Positions 1 to 8,083 of a DNA stretch of 32,869 bases are shown here, one piece after another. Source of the DNA: Prochlorococcus sp. AG-363-K07 (lineage in GTDB: Bacteria; Cyanobacteriota; Cyanobacteriia; PCC-6307; Cyanobiaceae); contig QCFO01000021.1 of the NCBI GenBank assembly GCA_003280225.1, positions 1-32,869 on the forward strand, read 5' to 3'. Positions within the stretch are counted from its first letter, which is position 1. Every line of letters starts with the position of its first letter. The notes under the pieces were generated by a model that did no database searches, was not told the origin of the DNA, and was given only the letters and a program-made list of their open reading frames with translations. Position numbers and translations under genes: made by a program.

Positions 1-726
1 AAAAACTGTTGCTGCCAAAACAAGCTTGACAATTGGTGAGATTTCTAATGAGCCACCTGTGGTCAAGGCAACCACAACTGCAAGGATCACTATTCCCAAA
101 ATGTCATCCAGTACGGCTGCACCAATCACTATTTGCCCCTCACGAGTTTTCAGATAACCCAACTCCCCAAAAACACTTGCTGTAATACCAATACTTGTTG
201 CAGTCATAGAAGCTCCCGCAAAAACAGCAGGAATTAAATCAACCTGAAACAAGAACATCAAGCCAAGAGTCCCAAATGCAAATGGCAAAATCACCCCAGC
301 CATTGCAACGGTAAAAGCTTGAACTCCCACTGCTACGAGTTCCTCAAGCTCACTTTCCAAGCCAGTCAAAAATAATAGGGCATATAAACCAAGCGTTGCT
401 ACTGCTTGAAGTGATGGAAATGCTTCAAAGTAAAGATCTGGCACTGCCTCAGTTGGAACAGAAGCCAAAGCACTAATTAAATGAACAAAACCATCATTTA
501 ATTGAGCCCCAGTGGTTGGAGGAATTAAAAGATGGAAACCTGAAGCCCCAATTAGGACACCAGCAAGAAGTTCTCCCACAATGGTAGGCAAACTGCATCT
601 AACAAGTATTTCCGCCAGTGTTCTGGCTGCGACAAAGATCAATAGAAAATTAATAACACCTATAAGTGTTTCAGCCACCTCTATGTCATGGGTGCTCAGA
701 ACAGGCAAAACAGTTGGCAAGATCAT
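1..726 (-). CDS. NapA-type Na+/H+ antiporter (CPA2), 3' end cut by window
   Basis: The gene is read right to left from ATG at 726, which has an in-frame TAA directly upstream, and it runs off the left edge after 242 codons. The translation is strongly hydrophobic with several membrane spans. It contains the CPA2 hallmark GAAVLDDILG, with adjacent acidic residues D207-D208 in the position of the ion-binding Asp pair of electrogenic NapA-type exchangers. An N-terminal TIVGELLAGVLIG segment is also typical of the family. CPA2 members exchange Na+ (or K+) for H+ across plasma or thylakoid membrane, which fits a marine cell. It is divergent from glgP. The family call is firm; ion specificity and membrane location are inferred. 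Confidence 0.88.
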   Translation of the reverse strand, partial: MILPTVLPVLSTHDIEVAETLIGVINFLLIFVAARTLAEILVRCSLPTIVGELLAGVLIGASGFHLLIPPTTGAQLNDGFVHLISALASVPTEAVPDLYFEAFPSLQAVATLGLYALLFLTGLESELEELVAVGVQAFTVAMAGVILPFAFGTLGLMFLFQVDLIPAVFAGASMTATSIGITASVFGELGYLKTREGQIVIGAAVLDDILGIVILAVVVALTTGGSLEISPIVKLVLAATVF

Positions 727-950
727 TTACAAGCTAAGGGGGCCTTTTCTTAAAAGAACATAAATGACCGAGAAGCCTTCTCCTGTAATTACAGCCACAA
801 AAAAGATCTTCTTAATTGCGTGTGGATCTGAAGTCACTAAGCGTTTGAAGGAAGAACTGCAGCTACTGTCCAGCGATAACAGGGCTAAATCCCAAATTGC
901 AGGGAGTCCTTTTTCAAGAAGTAAAACAACTCATCAAAAGTTCTTTTCTC

Positions 951-3488
951 ATGAGCAGCTCCCAACCACTAGACCTTCGTCTTCCTACTCCGGGCTGCTA
1001 TTCAGATCATGAAAGAGCAGGCATTAATGCTGATGCCGTTTTTGATGGCATGACAGAACATCTTTTTTTTACATTGGGCAGACTTGCTCCCAGTGCAAGT
1101 CTTCACGACCTTTATATGGCGCTGAGTTATGCGGTCCGAGATAGGTTGATGACGCGCTATCTCGCCAGCCAAGAAGCAATTAGAGAACGACCTCAAAAAA
1201 CAGTGGCTTATTTATCAGCAGAGTTTCTAATTGGGCCACAATTAAACAACAATCTTCTAAATCTTGGGATTCAAAAAGAAGCAGAGGAAGCACTCAAAAG
1301 GTTTGGTATTGAATCACTAGCTCATATTCTTGAAGTAGAAGAAGAGCCTGGTTTAGGGAATGGTGGACTAGGGCGGCTAGCAGCTTGCTACATGGAATCA
1401 TTAGCCAGTCTGCAAGTCCCTGCAACTGGATATGGCATCAGATATGAATTTGGAATTTTCAATCAACTAATAAGAGATGGATGGCAAGTAGAAGTTACAG
1501 ATAAATGGTTAAAAGGAGGTTGGCCTTGGGAATTACCTCAACCCGACGAAGCATGCTTTGTCGGCTTTGGTGGACGCACACAAAACTATATGGACGACAA
1601 AGGTAAATACCGTTCAAGATGGATTCCTAGTGAGCATGCGATTGGGATCCCCCATGATGTACCTGTTCTTGGATATAGGGTTAACACATGCAATCGATTA
1701 AGACTCTGGAGAGCTGACGCTACTGAAAGTTTTGATTTTTATGCCTTCAATATTGGTGACTATTACGGAGCCGTCGAAGAAAAAGTTGCCTCGGAAACAT
1801 TGTCAAAAGTGCTATATCCAAATGATGGAACTGACGAAGGGCGTCGCCTTAGATTAAAGCAACAACATTTCTTTGTAAGTTGTTCTCTACAAGACATGTT
1901 TCGTAGTCTTAAAAAAAGAGGCATCTGCATAGAAGAATTTCCAAACCATTGGACGGTTCAACTTAATGACACCCATCCTGCTATTGCTGTAGCAGAAATG
2001 ATGAGACTACTTATTGATGATTATCATTTAGACTGGGAAAAGGCATGGGAAATCACAAATAAATCTGTTGCATATACAAATCACACATTACTTCCAGAAG
2101 CTCTTGAAAAATGGGATTTAGATCTTTTTAAAAGCTTATTACCTAGGCATTTAGAATTAATATATGAAATCAACAAAAGATTCTTACAGCAAGTTCGTCT
2201 TCGTTATCCAGGCAATGATCTGATCCTTAGGAAATTATCAATTATTGATGAAGACAATGGGAAAGCAGTACGCATGGCTCATTTAGCAACCATAGGAGCT
2301 CATCATGTCAACGGTGTAGCTGCACTTCACTCTGATCTGATTAAGCGTCAATTACTGCCTGAATTTGCTAATCTCTGGCCAGACAAATTCACCAATGTCA
2401 CTAATGGTGTCACCCCTCGTCGATGGGTAGCCCTTGCTAACCCTGAACTATCAGAACTTTTAGATAATGAAATTGGTCCAGGCTGGATAACAAATATGGA
2501 ACTATTAAATCAATTAGAAAAAAAAGAAACTGATCAGAATTTCCTCGATCAATTTGGTAGAACAAAGTTAACTAGTAAAAAGAAACTTGCAGGATATATC
2601 CATCGCCAAACAGGTGTTCTTGTAGATCCATCAAGCATGTTTGATGTACAAGTGAAAAGAATTCACCAATACAAAAGGCAGCATTTGAATGCCTTGCAAG
2701 TAATTACTCAATATCTACGCATTAAAAATGGACAAGCCCAAGGAATGGCACCAAGAACAGTCATTTTTGGAGGAAAAGCAGCGCCTGGCTATTTCATGGC
2801 AAAGCTCATCATCCGGTTTATCAATGGGATAGCCGAGATGGTCAATGCAGATCCAGATATGGATGGAAAGTTAAGAGTAGTCTTTCTTCCTGATTACAAC
2901 GTAAAGCTTGGGGAACAAGTTTATCCAGCTACCGATCTATCAGAACAAATTTCCACTGCGGGGAAGGAAGCTTCAGGAACAGGGAACATGAAATTTGCCA
3001 TGAATGGTGCACTCACAATAGGTACACTTGATGGCGCAAATATCGAAATTCGTGAAAGGGTAGGTGCAGAAAACTTTTTCCTTTTTGGAAATACAGAGAA
3101 AGAAATCATGGCTCTACGAAATAATAATTATGACCCAAAACCCTTTATCAAAGCACTGCCTGAACTAAGTGAAGCTATTAGATTAGTAGAGCTAGGCCAC
3201 TTCAGCAATGGCGATGGAGAACTCTTTCGACCAATCCTCAACAACATCACTGGCGAGGATCCTTTCTTTGTGATGGCTGATTTCGCAGACTATTTAAGAG
3301 CACAGGATAATGTTAGTCATGCATGGCAAGACCGCTCTGAATGGAACAGAATGTCACTTCTAAATACTGCAAGGTCCGGATTTTTCTCTTCAGACAGATC
3401 AATACGAGAATACTGCAAAGCAATATGGAATGTTGAATCATTGCCTGTTGAAATTACATGCGACGTTAATTCGATAGTTCCTCAATAA
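951..3488 (+). CDS. glgP: glycogen/starch phosphorylase
   Basis: Glycogen phosphorylase, 845 aa from the chosen ATG, the usual family length. It releases glucose-1-phosphate from glycogen with pyridoxal phosphate as cofactor. The PLP signature EASGTGNMKFAMNG is present with the Schiff-base lysine at K681. LSAEFLIGPQLNNNL near residue 90, GNGGLGRLAACY and VFGGKAAPGY-like segments (VIFGGKAAPGY) are all family motifs. The frame stays open upstream to a TTG at 897, but the ATG at 951 begins the part that looks like the family N-terminus. The gene is divergent from the antiporter across 224 nt and converges with a small minus-strand gene only 12 nt downstream. It probably mobilises stored carbon at night. 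Confidence 0.96.
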   Translation: MSSSQPLDLRLPTPGCYSDHERAGINADAVFDGMTEHLFFTLGRLAPSASLHDLYMALSYAVRDRLMTRYLASQEAIRERPQKTVAYLSAEFLIGPQLNNNLLNLGIQKEAEEALKRFGIESLAHILEVEEEPGLGNGGLGRLAACYMESLASLQVPATGYGIRYEFGIFNQLIRDGWQVEVTDKWLKGGWPWELPQPDEACFVGFGGRTQNYMDDKGKYRSRWIPSEHAIGIPHDVPVLGYRVNTCNRLRLWRADATESFDFYAFNIGDYYGAVEEKVASETLSKVLYPNDGTDEGRRLRLKQQHFFVSCSLQDMFRSLKKRGICIEEFPNHWTVQLNDTHPAIAVAEMMRLLIDDYHLDWEKAWEITNKSVAYTNHTLLPEALEKWDLDLFKSLLPRHLELIYEINKRFLQQVRLRYPGNDLILRKLSIIDEDNGKAVRMAHLATIGAHHVNGVAALHSDLIKRQLLPEFANLWPDKFTNVTNGVTPRRWVALANPELSELLDNEIGPGWITNMELLNQLEKKETDQNFLDQFGRTKLTSKKKLAGYIHRQTGVLVDPSSMFDVQVKRIHQYKRQHLNALQVITQYLRIKNGQAQGMAPRTVIFGGKAAPGYFMAKLIIRFINGIAEMVNADPDMDGKLRVVFLPDYNVKLGEQVYPATDLSEQISTAGKEASGTGNMKFAMNGALTIGTLDGANIEIRERVGAENFFLFGNTEKEIMALRNNNYDPKPFIKALPELSEAIRLVELGHFSNGDGELFRPILNNITGEDPFFVMADFADYLRAQDNVSHAWQDRSEWNRMSLLNTARSGFFSSDRSIREYCKAIWNVESLPVEITCDVNSIVPQ

Positions 3489-3500
3489 AATATAAATTTA

Positions 3501-3962
3501 TTAATTCCTATCGGGCATATCTGGTGTTTGATGTAACAGTCGATTTAGTCTTAAACGATCTAGATTTAATGGATCAGGGGCTAATTCACCTGCGTGCTCT
3601 CGAAACTTTTGCTCTATCGCCTCAGGAACCCTTACATCAAATACTCTTTCCATTAAAGCCTCTATTGAGAAAAGATGAGCATTAATATTCTCAAGATCAG
3701 CGATTACCTGCTGAATTGAATCATTAACGTCTTCGCTAACCCCAGAAGATGAGACTGAATCAGAAGGAAGATCTGTATTAGGGGAAGACTCATGATTCTT
3801 TTGCAATTCCTCTAATACCCGTCCAGACAGTGTTCGAAAGGATTGAAGAGCAGCCCAATTAATCTCTTGCTGCTGACGGAGAGTAGGAAACTCTCGAATT
3901 AAACGGTCATGCTCCCTGTAAAACCTTTGGCAATCAGGGCATTGACAGGGCTCTTCGGGCAA
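3501..3962 (-). CDS. hypothetical protein with N-terminal CxCxxC motif
   Basis: A 153-aa protein I do not recognise. It begins from a TTG codon preceded at about six nucleotides by GAGGG, a good Shine-Dalgarno, which supports this start. The N-terminus carries CQCPDCQRFYREHDRL, whose closely spaced cysteines could bind a metal or iron-sulfur centre, although no second cysteine pair is present. The centre is a Ser/Asp-rich low-complexity linker (about residues 58-80), and both halves are predicted mainly helical. It lies 37 nt downstream of another unrecognised minus-strand gene, so the two are probably cotranscribed. No function can be assigned from sequence alone. Confidence 0.7.
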   Translation of the reverse strand: MPEEPCQCPDCQRFYREHDRLIREFPTLRQQQEINWAALQSFRTLSGRVLEELQKNHESSPNTDLPSDSVSSSGVSEDVNDSIQQVIADLENINAHLFSIEALMERVFDVRVPEAIEQKFREHAGELAPDPLNLDRLRLNRLLHQTPDMPDRN

Positions 3963-3999
3963 CGCATTCCCTCTAGCACTACAACCATCATTACATCTA

Positions 4000-4347
4000 C
4001 TAGGCCGCTATTGGAGGTTCATCAGACGAAATGTCCTCTCCTTGGTCAGCCTCAACGCTATCAGGCAAAGGAATCTCGATACTAGTAACAACCTGTATTA
4101 CATCTCTCAAACGCATTGAATCAGCAAACCAACCCATTGCTTGCTCAGTATCTCCTCTACGTTCAGCATCGCTAGCTTGATCTTCATGCGACTCAGCTAA
4201 AAGCGCCAACCAACATAAACATCTAGCTTGAACTACTGAAAGATCTAAATCTGTAGGTTGAGATTTAGCAATGTGCTCGCTTTCTTGTTGTACAAGCAAA
4301 CGCAGCCTGAGATCGTGAAGCTTGGTCATAGTGACTGATTCACTCAA
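4000..4347 (-). CDS. hypothetical small helical protein
   Basis: A 115-aa protein of unknown function starting at ATG 4347; a second in-frame Met at residue 7 (4329) is an alternative. The first 85 residues look like amphipathic helices with a central CLCWLALLAE stretch. The C-terminal 30 residues are acidic and probably disordered. There is no signal peptide or membrane span. It sits between the tRNA-Arg gene and another unrecognised minus-strand gene 37 nt downstream, which suggests a two-gene unit. Codon use resembles its neighbours, so it is probably a real, lineage-specific cyanobacterial gene. Confidence 0.65.
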   Translation of the reverse strand: MSESVTMTKLHDLRLRLLVQQESEHIAKSQPTDLDLSVVQARCLCWLALLAESHEDQASDAERRGDTEQAMGWFADSMRLRDVIQVVTSIEIPLPDSVEADQGEDISSDEPPIAA

Positions 4348-4425
4348 TGCACGCTAGCGACAGTGGGCACTATTTGCCCACCCCCTATATGTAGCCATGA
4401 ACAAAGATAACAACCTTAAAAAAAA

Positions 4426-4499
<74 letters not shown>

Positions 4500-4536
4500 A
4501 CTGGAATGAATGATGCCTTCGAGGCATTATGGACTT

Positions 4537-4943
4537 TGAAAGCAGGGGAGGTGATCGCGATCCAGAGTTGTTTGTATTGAACAAGCAACTGTGATTGAGG
4601 AAAGTCCGGGCTCCCAAATGGCCAAGCTTGCTGGGTAATTCCCAGTGCGGGTGACCGTGAGGATAGTGCCACAGAAACACACCGCCGATGGCTAGAGAGG
4701 GACAACAGTCTCTACAGCACAGGTAAGGGTGCAAAGGTGCGGTAAGAGCGCACCAGCAGCATCGAGAGGTGCTGGCTTGGTAAACCCCGGCTGGGAGCAA
4801 GGCTAAGGAGCAAATGGTTGGCCATTAACCTTGTTCCTATGTTATGAGCCGCTAGAGGCTGTCGGTAACGACAGTCCCAGATAGATGATCTCCCACATTC
4901 CTTAGGCAATGTGAACAGAACCCGGCTTACGACCTGCTTTCAC
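4537..4943 (+). ncRNA. rnpB: RNase P RNA (M1 RNA)
   Basis: This is the catalytic RNA of RNase P. The conserved core GAGGAAAGTCCGGGCTCC is followed later by the GGTAAACCCC-type segment and by CAGAACCCGGCTTACGACCTG near the 3' end, which are diagnostic of bacterial type A RNase P RNA. The ends are set by helix P1: TGAAAGCAGG at 4537-4546 pairs with CCTGCTTTCA at 4933-4942. The length of about 407 nt is normal. Just beyond, CACTTT (4941-4946) and AAAGTG (4958-4963) form a second hairpin that competes with the last P1 base pairs. It has no T run, so it may be a processing signal. The RNase III gene follows on the same strand. Confidence 0.96.
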
Positions 4944-5007
4944 TTTATTTACTTTCCAAAGTGCCCAGTCAAATTCCTTAAAAATAGATGATATTAAATA
5001 AATAATC

Positions 5008-5754
5008 ATGAATTTAAAAAGCAAGCAAATCATTTCGGTGAAACGGATCAATCAACTGAAACAATTACTTTTGAAAATCAATATTAATCCAAGATATTTC
5101 ACCTCTAAAAATAATAATTACTTGCAATTAATCAATGAAGCCTTGACTCATACCTCAGCAGAAGAAGCTATCAACCATGAGAGGCTTGAATTCTTAGGGG
5201 ATGCTGTTCTAAGACTTGCAGCATCAGAATTTATTGATGAAAACTTTCCAAAATTAAAAGTAGGCGACAGGTCGGCACTAAGATCACACTTAGTTAGTGA
5301 TAGTTGGCTGACTAGTGTTGGCCGAAGTATCGAAATTGAAAAAAGCCTAATCACAGGATTGAAGGCATCTGGCGACTCTTCTGCACTGTCAACATTGCAA
5401 GCAGAAGCAACTGAAGCTCTAATAGGAGCAATATATGAAAGTACTAAAGAGCTAAAACTAATACAAACTTGGCTTGAACCTTATTGGCTTATTACAAGCG
5501 AACAAGTATTAACAGATCCACATAAAAAAAATTCAAAATCAGCCTTGCAAGAATGGGCACAATCAAAAGGATTTACTCTTCCCAAGTATCATATTAAAGA
5601 ACTATCTAAAAAACACGGGAATCCAAAACGATTCTTTTGCGAAGTTTACTTAGAAGATAAACTCTGTGGGAAAGGGTGGGGCGGTTCTCGAAAGGAAGCA
5701 GAAAAAGAAGCAGCTGTCTTTGCGTTAGAAAATTTAGACCAAATCTTCGCCTAA
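5008..5754 (+). CDS. rnc: ribonuclease III
   Basis: A 248-aa double-strand-specific endoribonuclease involved in rRNA and mRNA processing. The catalytic signature HERLEFLGDAVLRL places the metal-site residues at E58, E61 and D65. The second catalytic cluster reads QAEATEALIGAIY, with E136 matching E. coli E117. However, the residue matching E. coli D114 is Glu (E133). A dsRNA-binding domain occupies roughly residues 173-245 (SALQEWAQSKG to GSRKEAEKEAA). The N-terminus is about 20 residues longer than E. coli RNase III and Lys-rich. It lies 65 nt after rnpB and converges with ndhS. The family call is secure. Confidence 0.95.
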   Translation: MNLKSKQIISVKRINQLKQLLLKININPRYFTSKNNNYLQLINEALTHTSAEEAINHERLEFLGDAVLRLAASEFIDENFPKLKVGDRSALRSHLVSDSWLTSVGRSIEIEKSLITGLKASGDSSALSTLQAEATEALIGAIYESTKELKLIQTWLEPYWLITSEQVLTDPHKKNSKSALQEWAQSKGFTLPKYHIKELSKKHGNPKRFFCEVYLEDKLCGKGWGGSRKEAEKEAAVFALENLDQIFA

Positions 5755-5794
5755 TTAAACCGAAAAGCAAGCAAGCCTTAACTAAATTGACTTA

Positions 5795-5980
5795 TCAAAC
5801 CAACAAAAGGTCCTTGATACGGAATGTTACTAACTTATCCCAATTCCCTCCTTCAAATAAAACGGCTGCCCGATCTCCAGTAATTCTCTGAACAAACCCG
5901 CTATAGCCATTATAAATTGACGAAGAATCATTCACTTGCACAGAAGAACCAGGCAAAATTAATTTTTGAGAACTACTCAC
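5795..5980 (-). CDS. ndhS: NDH-1 subunit S (SH3-like, ferredoxin-docking subunit)
   Basis: A 61-aa protein with an SH3-like fold. LILPGSSVQV, YNGYSGFVQRI and AAVLFEGGNWDKLVTF match the cyanobacterial NdhS family (once DUF3252). In other cyanobacteria this subunit helps ferredoxin donate electrons to the photosynthetic NDH-1 complex at the thylakoid. The start is GTG, supported by a GGGAG Shine-Dalgarno seven nucleotides upstream; the ATG at 5999 is in another frame and meets a stop quickly. It is divergent from rimM across 51 nt. I recall the family assignment from the motif rather than from a search. Confidence 0.8.
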   Translation of the reverse strand: MSSSQKLILPGSSVQVNDSSSIYNGYSGFVQRITGDRAAVLFEGGNWDKLVTFRIKDLLLV

Positions 5981-6031
5981 AGACAGGCTCCCGTTTCATA
6001 AGGTGATTATCAAACGCTCTAACTATCTTGC

Positions 6032-6562
6032 ATGATTGATGAGGCAACTTGGCTAACAGTAGGAAAACTTGTAGCCTCGCAAGGCCTCAAAGGTGAAATC
6101 CGAGTACAGCCTTTGAGTGATTTCCAAGAACGGTTTACCAAGCCTGGTAAACGATGGTTACAAAAGAAAAAAGAAGAGCCTCAAGAAGTTCAATTGATTT
6201 CTGGACGGAAATTACCAGGTAAGTCTGTTTTTATTATTCGCTTAGCAAAAATCAATACTCGAACTGAAGCAAACTCGACAATTGGTTCAAAGCTTTTAGT
6301 GCCGGCTAAAGAAAGACCAAAGCTAGATGCCAATGAATTTCACTTCCTAGACCTACTTGGATTAGAAGCAAAGCTGAGCATCAATGCACAGCCAATTGGA
6401 AGAGTCACAAATCTAACTAATGCTGGAAATGATCTTCTGGAAATTGAACTAAGCGCAGGGAGAAAGGTCCTAGTTCCCTTTGTTGAACCAATCGTCCCTA
6501 TAGTCAACATCAAAGAAGGTTGGCTAATACTGACTCCACCTCCAGGTCTTTTAGAATTATGA
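6032..6562 (+). CDS. rimM: ribosome maturation factor RimM
   Basis: A 176-aa 30S-assembly factor that binds ribosomal protein S19 and assists folding of the 16S rRNA head. The N-terminal RimM domain contains VGKLVASQGLKGEIRVQPLSD. The C-terminal PRC-barrel domain contains LLGLEAK, IGRVTNLTNAGNDLLEI and VLVPFVEPIVP, all typical. The length is standard. It starts at ATG, 51 nt from the divergent ndhS, and is followed by a hairpin and then manC on the same strand. Confidence 0.95.
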   Translation: MIDEATWLTVGKLVASQGLKGEIRVQPLSDFQERFTKPGKRWLQKKKEEPQEVQLISGRKLPGKSVFIIRLAKINTRTEANSTIGSKLLVPAKERPKLDANEFHFLDLLGLEAKLSINAQPIGRVTNLTNAGNDLLEIELSAGRKVLVPFVEPIVPIVNIKEGWLILTPPPGLLEL

Positions 6563-6577
6563 ATAGGTCGTCATCAA

Positions 6578-6601
6578 GGGATAAATGAATATATTCATCC
6601 C
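6578..6601 (+). terminator. hairpin between rimM and manC (no T run)
   Basis: GGGAT at 6578-6582 pairs with ATCCC at 6597-6601, and an inner GAA/TTC pairing is separated by a four-base bulge. It is placed just after the rimM stop, but A-rich sequence rather than a T run follows. It is therefore either a weak intrinsic terminator or an mRNA 3'-end/processing hairpin in a rimM-manC transcript. Its proximity to the uncertain manC start also allows a translational role. Confidence 0.35.
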
Positions 6602-6619
6602 TAAAAACTCCAACTCGAA

Positions 6620-8083
6620 TTGATACAAGTGGGCGCAAAATCGATAATCCCTGTAATCCTTTGCGGTGGAAGCGGCACAAGACTATGGCCCCTTTCTCGC
6701 GCCAGTTATCCAAAACAGTATTGGGCTCTTTTTGGAGATGGCGATGAAACTCTGCTTCAACAAACCTATAAGCGCCTTGAAGGTGTTGAGGGAATACTGA
6801 ACCCCTTATTGGTATGTAATGAAAGCCATCGGTTCATAGTCGCAGAACAAATGCGACAAATCAGTGTGGTTCCGCAAAAAATTGTTCTTGAACCAGTTGG
6901 CAGGAATACAGCACCTGCGATTGCAGTTGCAGCGCTAAAGGCGATAGAAACAAGTGATGACCCGGTTTTGCTAGTCCTATCCGCAGACCATGTCATTACA
7001 AATAAACAGCGATTCCAACAAGCAATTACAGCGGGAATGCCTCATGCAAACAAAGGAAGACTCGTGACTTTTGGGATAGTACCTACTAACCCTGAGACTG
7101 GATATGGATATATAGAGGCTGCAGAAGCAATTGGGAAGGACTCTCTAAAAGGCTCCGAAATTTCACAATTTATAGAAAAGCCAAATAAAGAAAAAGCAAA
7201 ACAATTAATTCAAGATGGGCGATTCACATGGAATAGTGGGATTTTCCTATTCAAAGCAAATACGATTCTTAAAGAATTACAAGAATTGGCTCCTGAAGTT
7301 ATCTCTTCTTGCCATGCAGCATTAAAAAATGAAACACAGGATTTAGATTTTTATCGCCTAGAAGAAAAAGCTTTTGATAGTTGTCCAAATATCGCAATAG
7401 ATGTGGCCGTGATGGAAAAAACAGAATTAGGTACAGTCATTCCTCTTGATGCAGGATGGAATGATATAGGTAGCTGGAATGCACTTTGGGAAACGGCTAA
7501 TCAAGACGTAAATGGAAATGTTCTTAGAGGAAAAGTAATAGCAGAAAAGACACAAAACTGCTACCTAAGAAGTGAAAATAGGCTAGTTGTGGGTATGGGA
7601 TTGAAGGATCTGATTGTAGTAGAAACTGATGACGCAGTTTTAATTGCAAATCAAAAAGAAGCTCAACACATTAAAGAGATAGTAAAATATCTTGAAAAAG
7701 AAGGTTTTTCAGAAGGAACTGCACATCAAAAGATTTATCGACCATGGGGTCATTACACAACATTAATGAATGATAAGCGTTGGCAAGTGAAAAGAATAGA
7801 AGTCAATCCGGGAGCAAGTCTTTCTCTCCAAATGCATCATCATCGTGCAGAACATTGGGTGGTCGTCAAAGGAACTGCAATGATTGAAAGAGATGGGAAG
7901 GAAAGCTTATTAAGTGAAAATCAGAGTACTTATATTCCCTTAGGTTGTAAACACAGACTAAGCAATCCAGGCAAAATGCCAATGGAATTAATTGAAATAC
8001 AAAGTGGTACCTACCTGGGAGAAGATGACATAATTAGATTTGAAGATTGCTATGGACGTTTAAAAAGTGAAACCAATGCTTAA
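6620..8083 (+). CDS. manC: mannose-1-phosphate guanylyltransferase / mannose-6-phosphate isomerase
   Basis: A 487-aa bifunctional enzyme making GDP-mannose, a donor for lipopolysaccharide and exopolysaccharide. The N-terminal nucleotidyltransferase domain has CGGSGTRLWPLSR (about 15-27), PKQY and FIEKPNKEKA. The C-terminal type II phosphomannose isomerase cupin begins near RPWGHYTTL and contains QMHHHRAEHW with metal-ligand histidines. Both domains are complete. The start is uncertain: TTG at 6620 and GTG at 6629 are in frame, no ATG is near, and neither has a clear Shine-Dalgarno. Its stop codon directly abuts the glmS stop on the other strand. Confidence 0.92.
   Translation: MIQVGAKSIIPVILCGGSGTRLWPLSRASYPKQYWALFGDGDETLLQQTYKRLEGVEGILNPLLVCNESHRFIVAEQMRQISVVPQKIVLEPVGRNTAPAIAVAALKAIETSDDPVLLVLSADHVITNKQRFQQAITAGMPHANKGRLVTFGIVPTNPETGYGYIEAAEAIGKDSLKGSEISQFIEKPNKEKAKQLIQDGRFTWNSGIFLFKANTILKELQELAPEVISSCHAALKNETQDLDFYRLEEKAFDSCPNIAIDVAVMEKTELGTVIPLDAGWNDIGSWNALWETANQDVNGNVLRGKVIAEKTQNCYLRSENRLVVGMGLKDLIVVETDDAVLIANQKEAQHIKEIVKYLEKEGFSEGTAHQKIYRPWGHYTTLMNDKRWQVKRIEVNPGASLSLQMHHHRAEHWVVVKGTAMIERDGKESLLSENQSTYIPLGCKHRLSNPGKMPMELIEIQSGTYLGEDDIIRFEDCYGRLKSETNA

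Noticed and set aside
764-1012. 82-codon plus-strand frame between the antiporter and glgP
   Set aside because: It overlaps the start of glgP in another frame, has no recognisable domain and no clear Shine-Dalgarno. The 727-950 spacer is better explained as the divergent promoter region and glgP leader.
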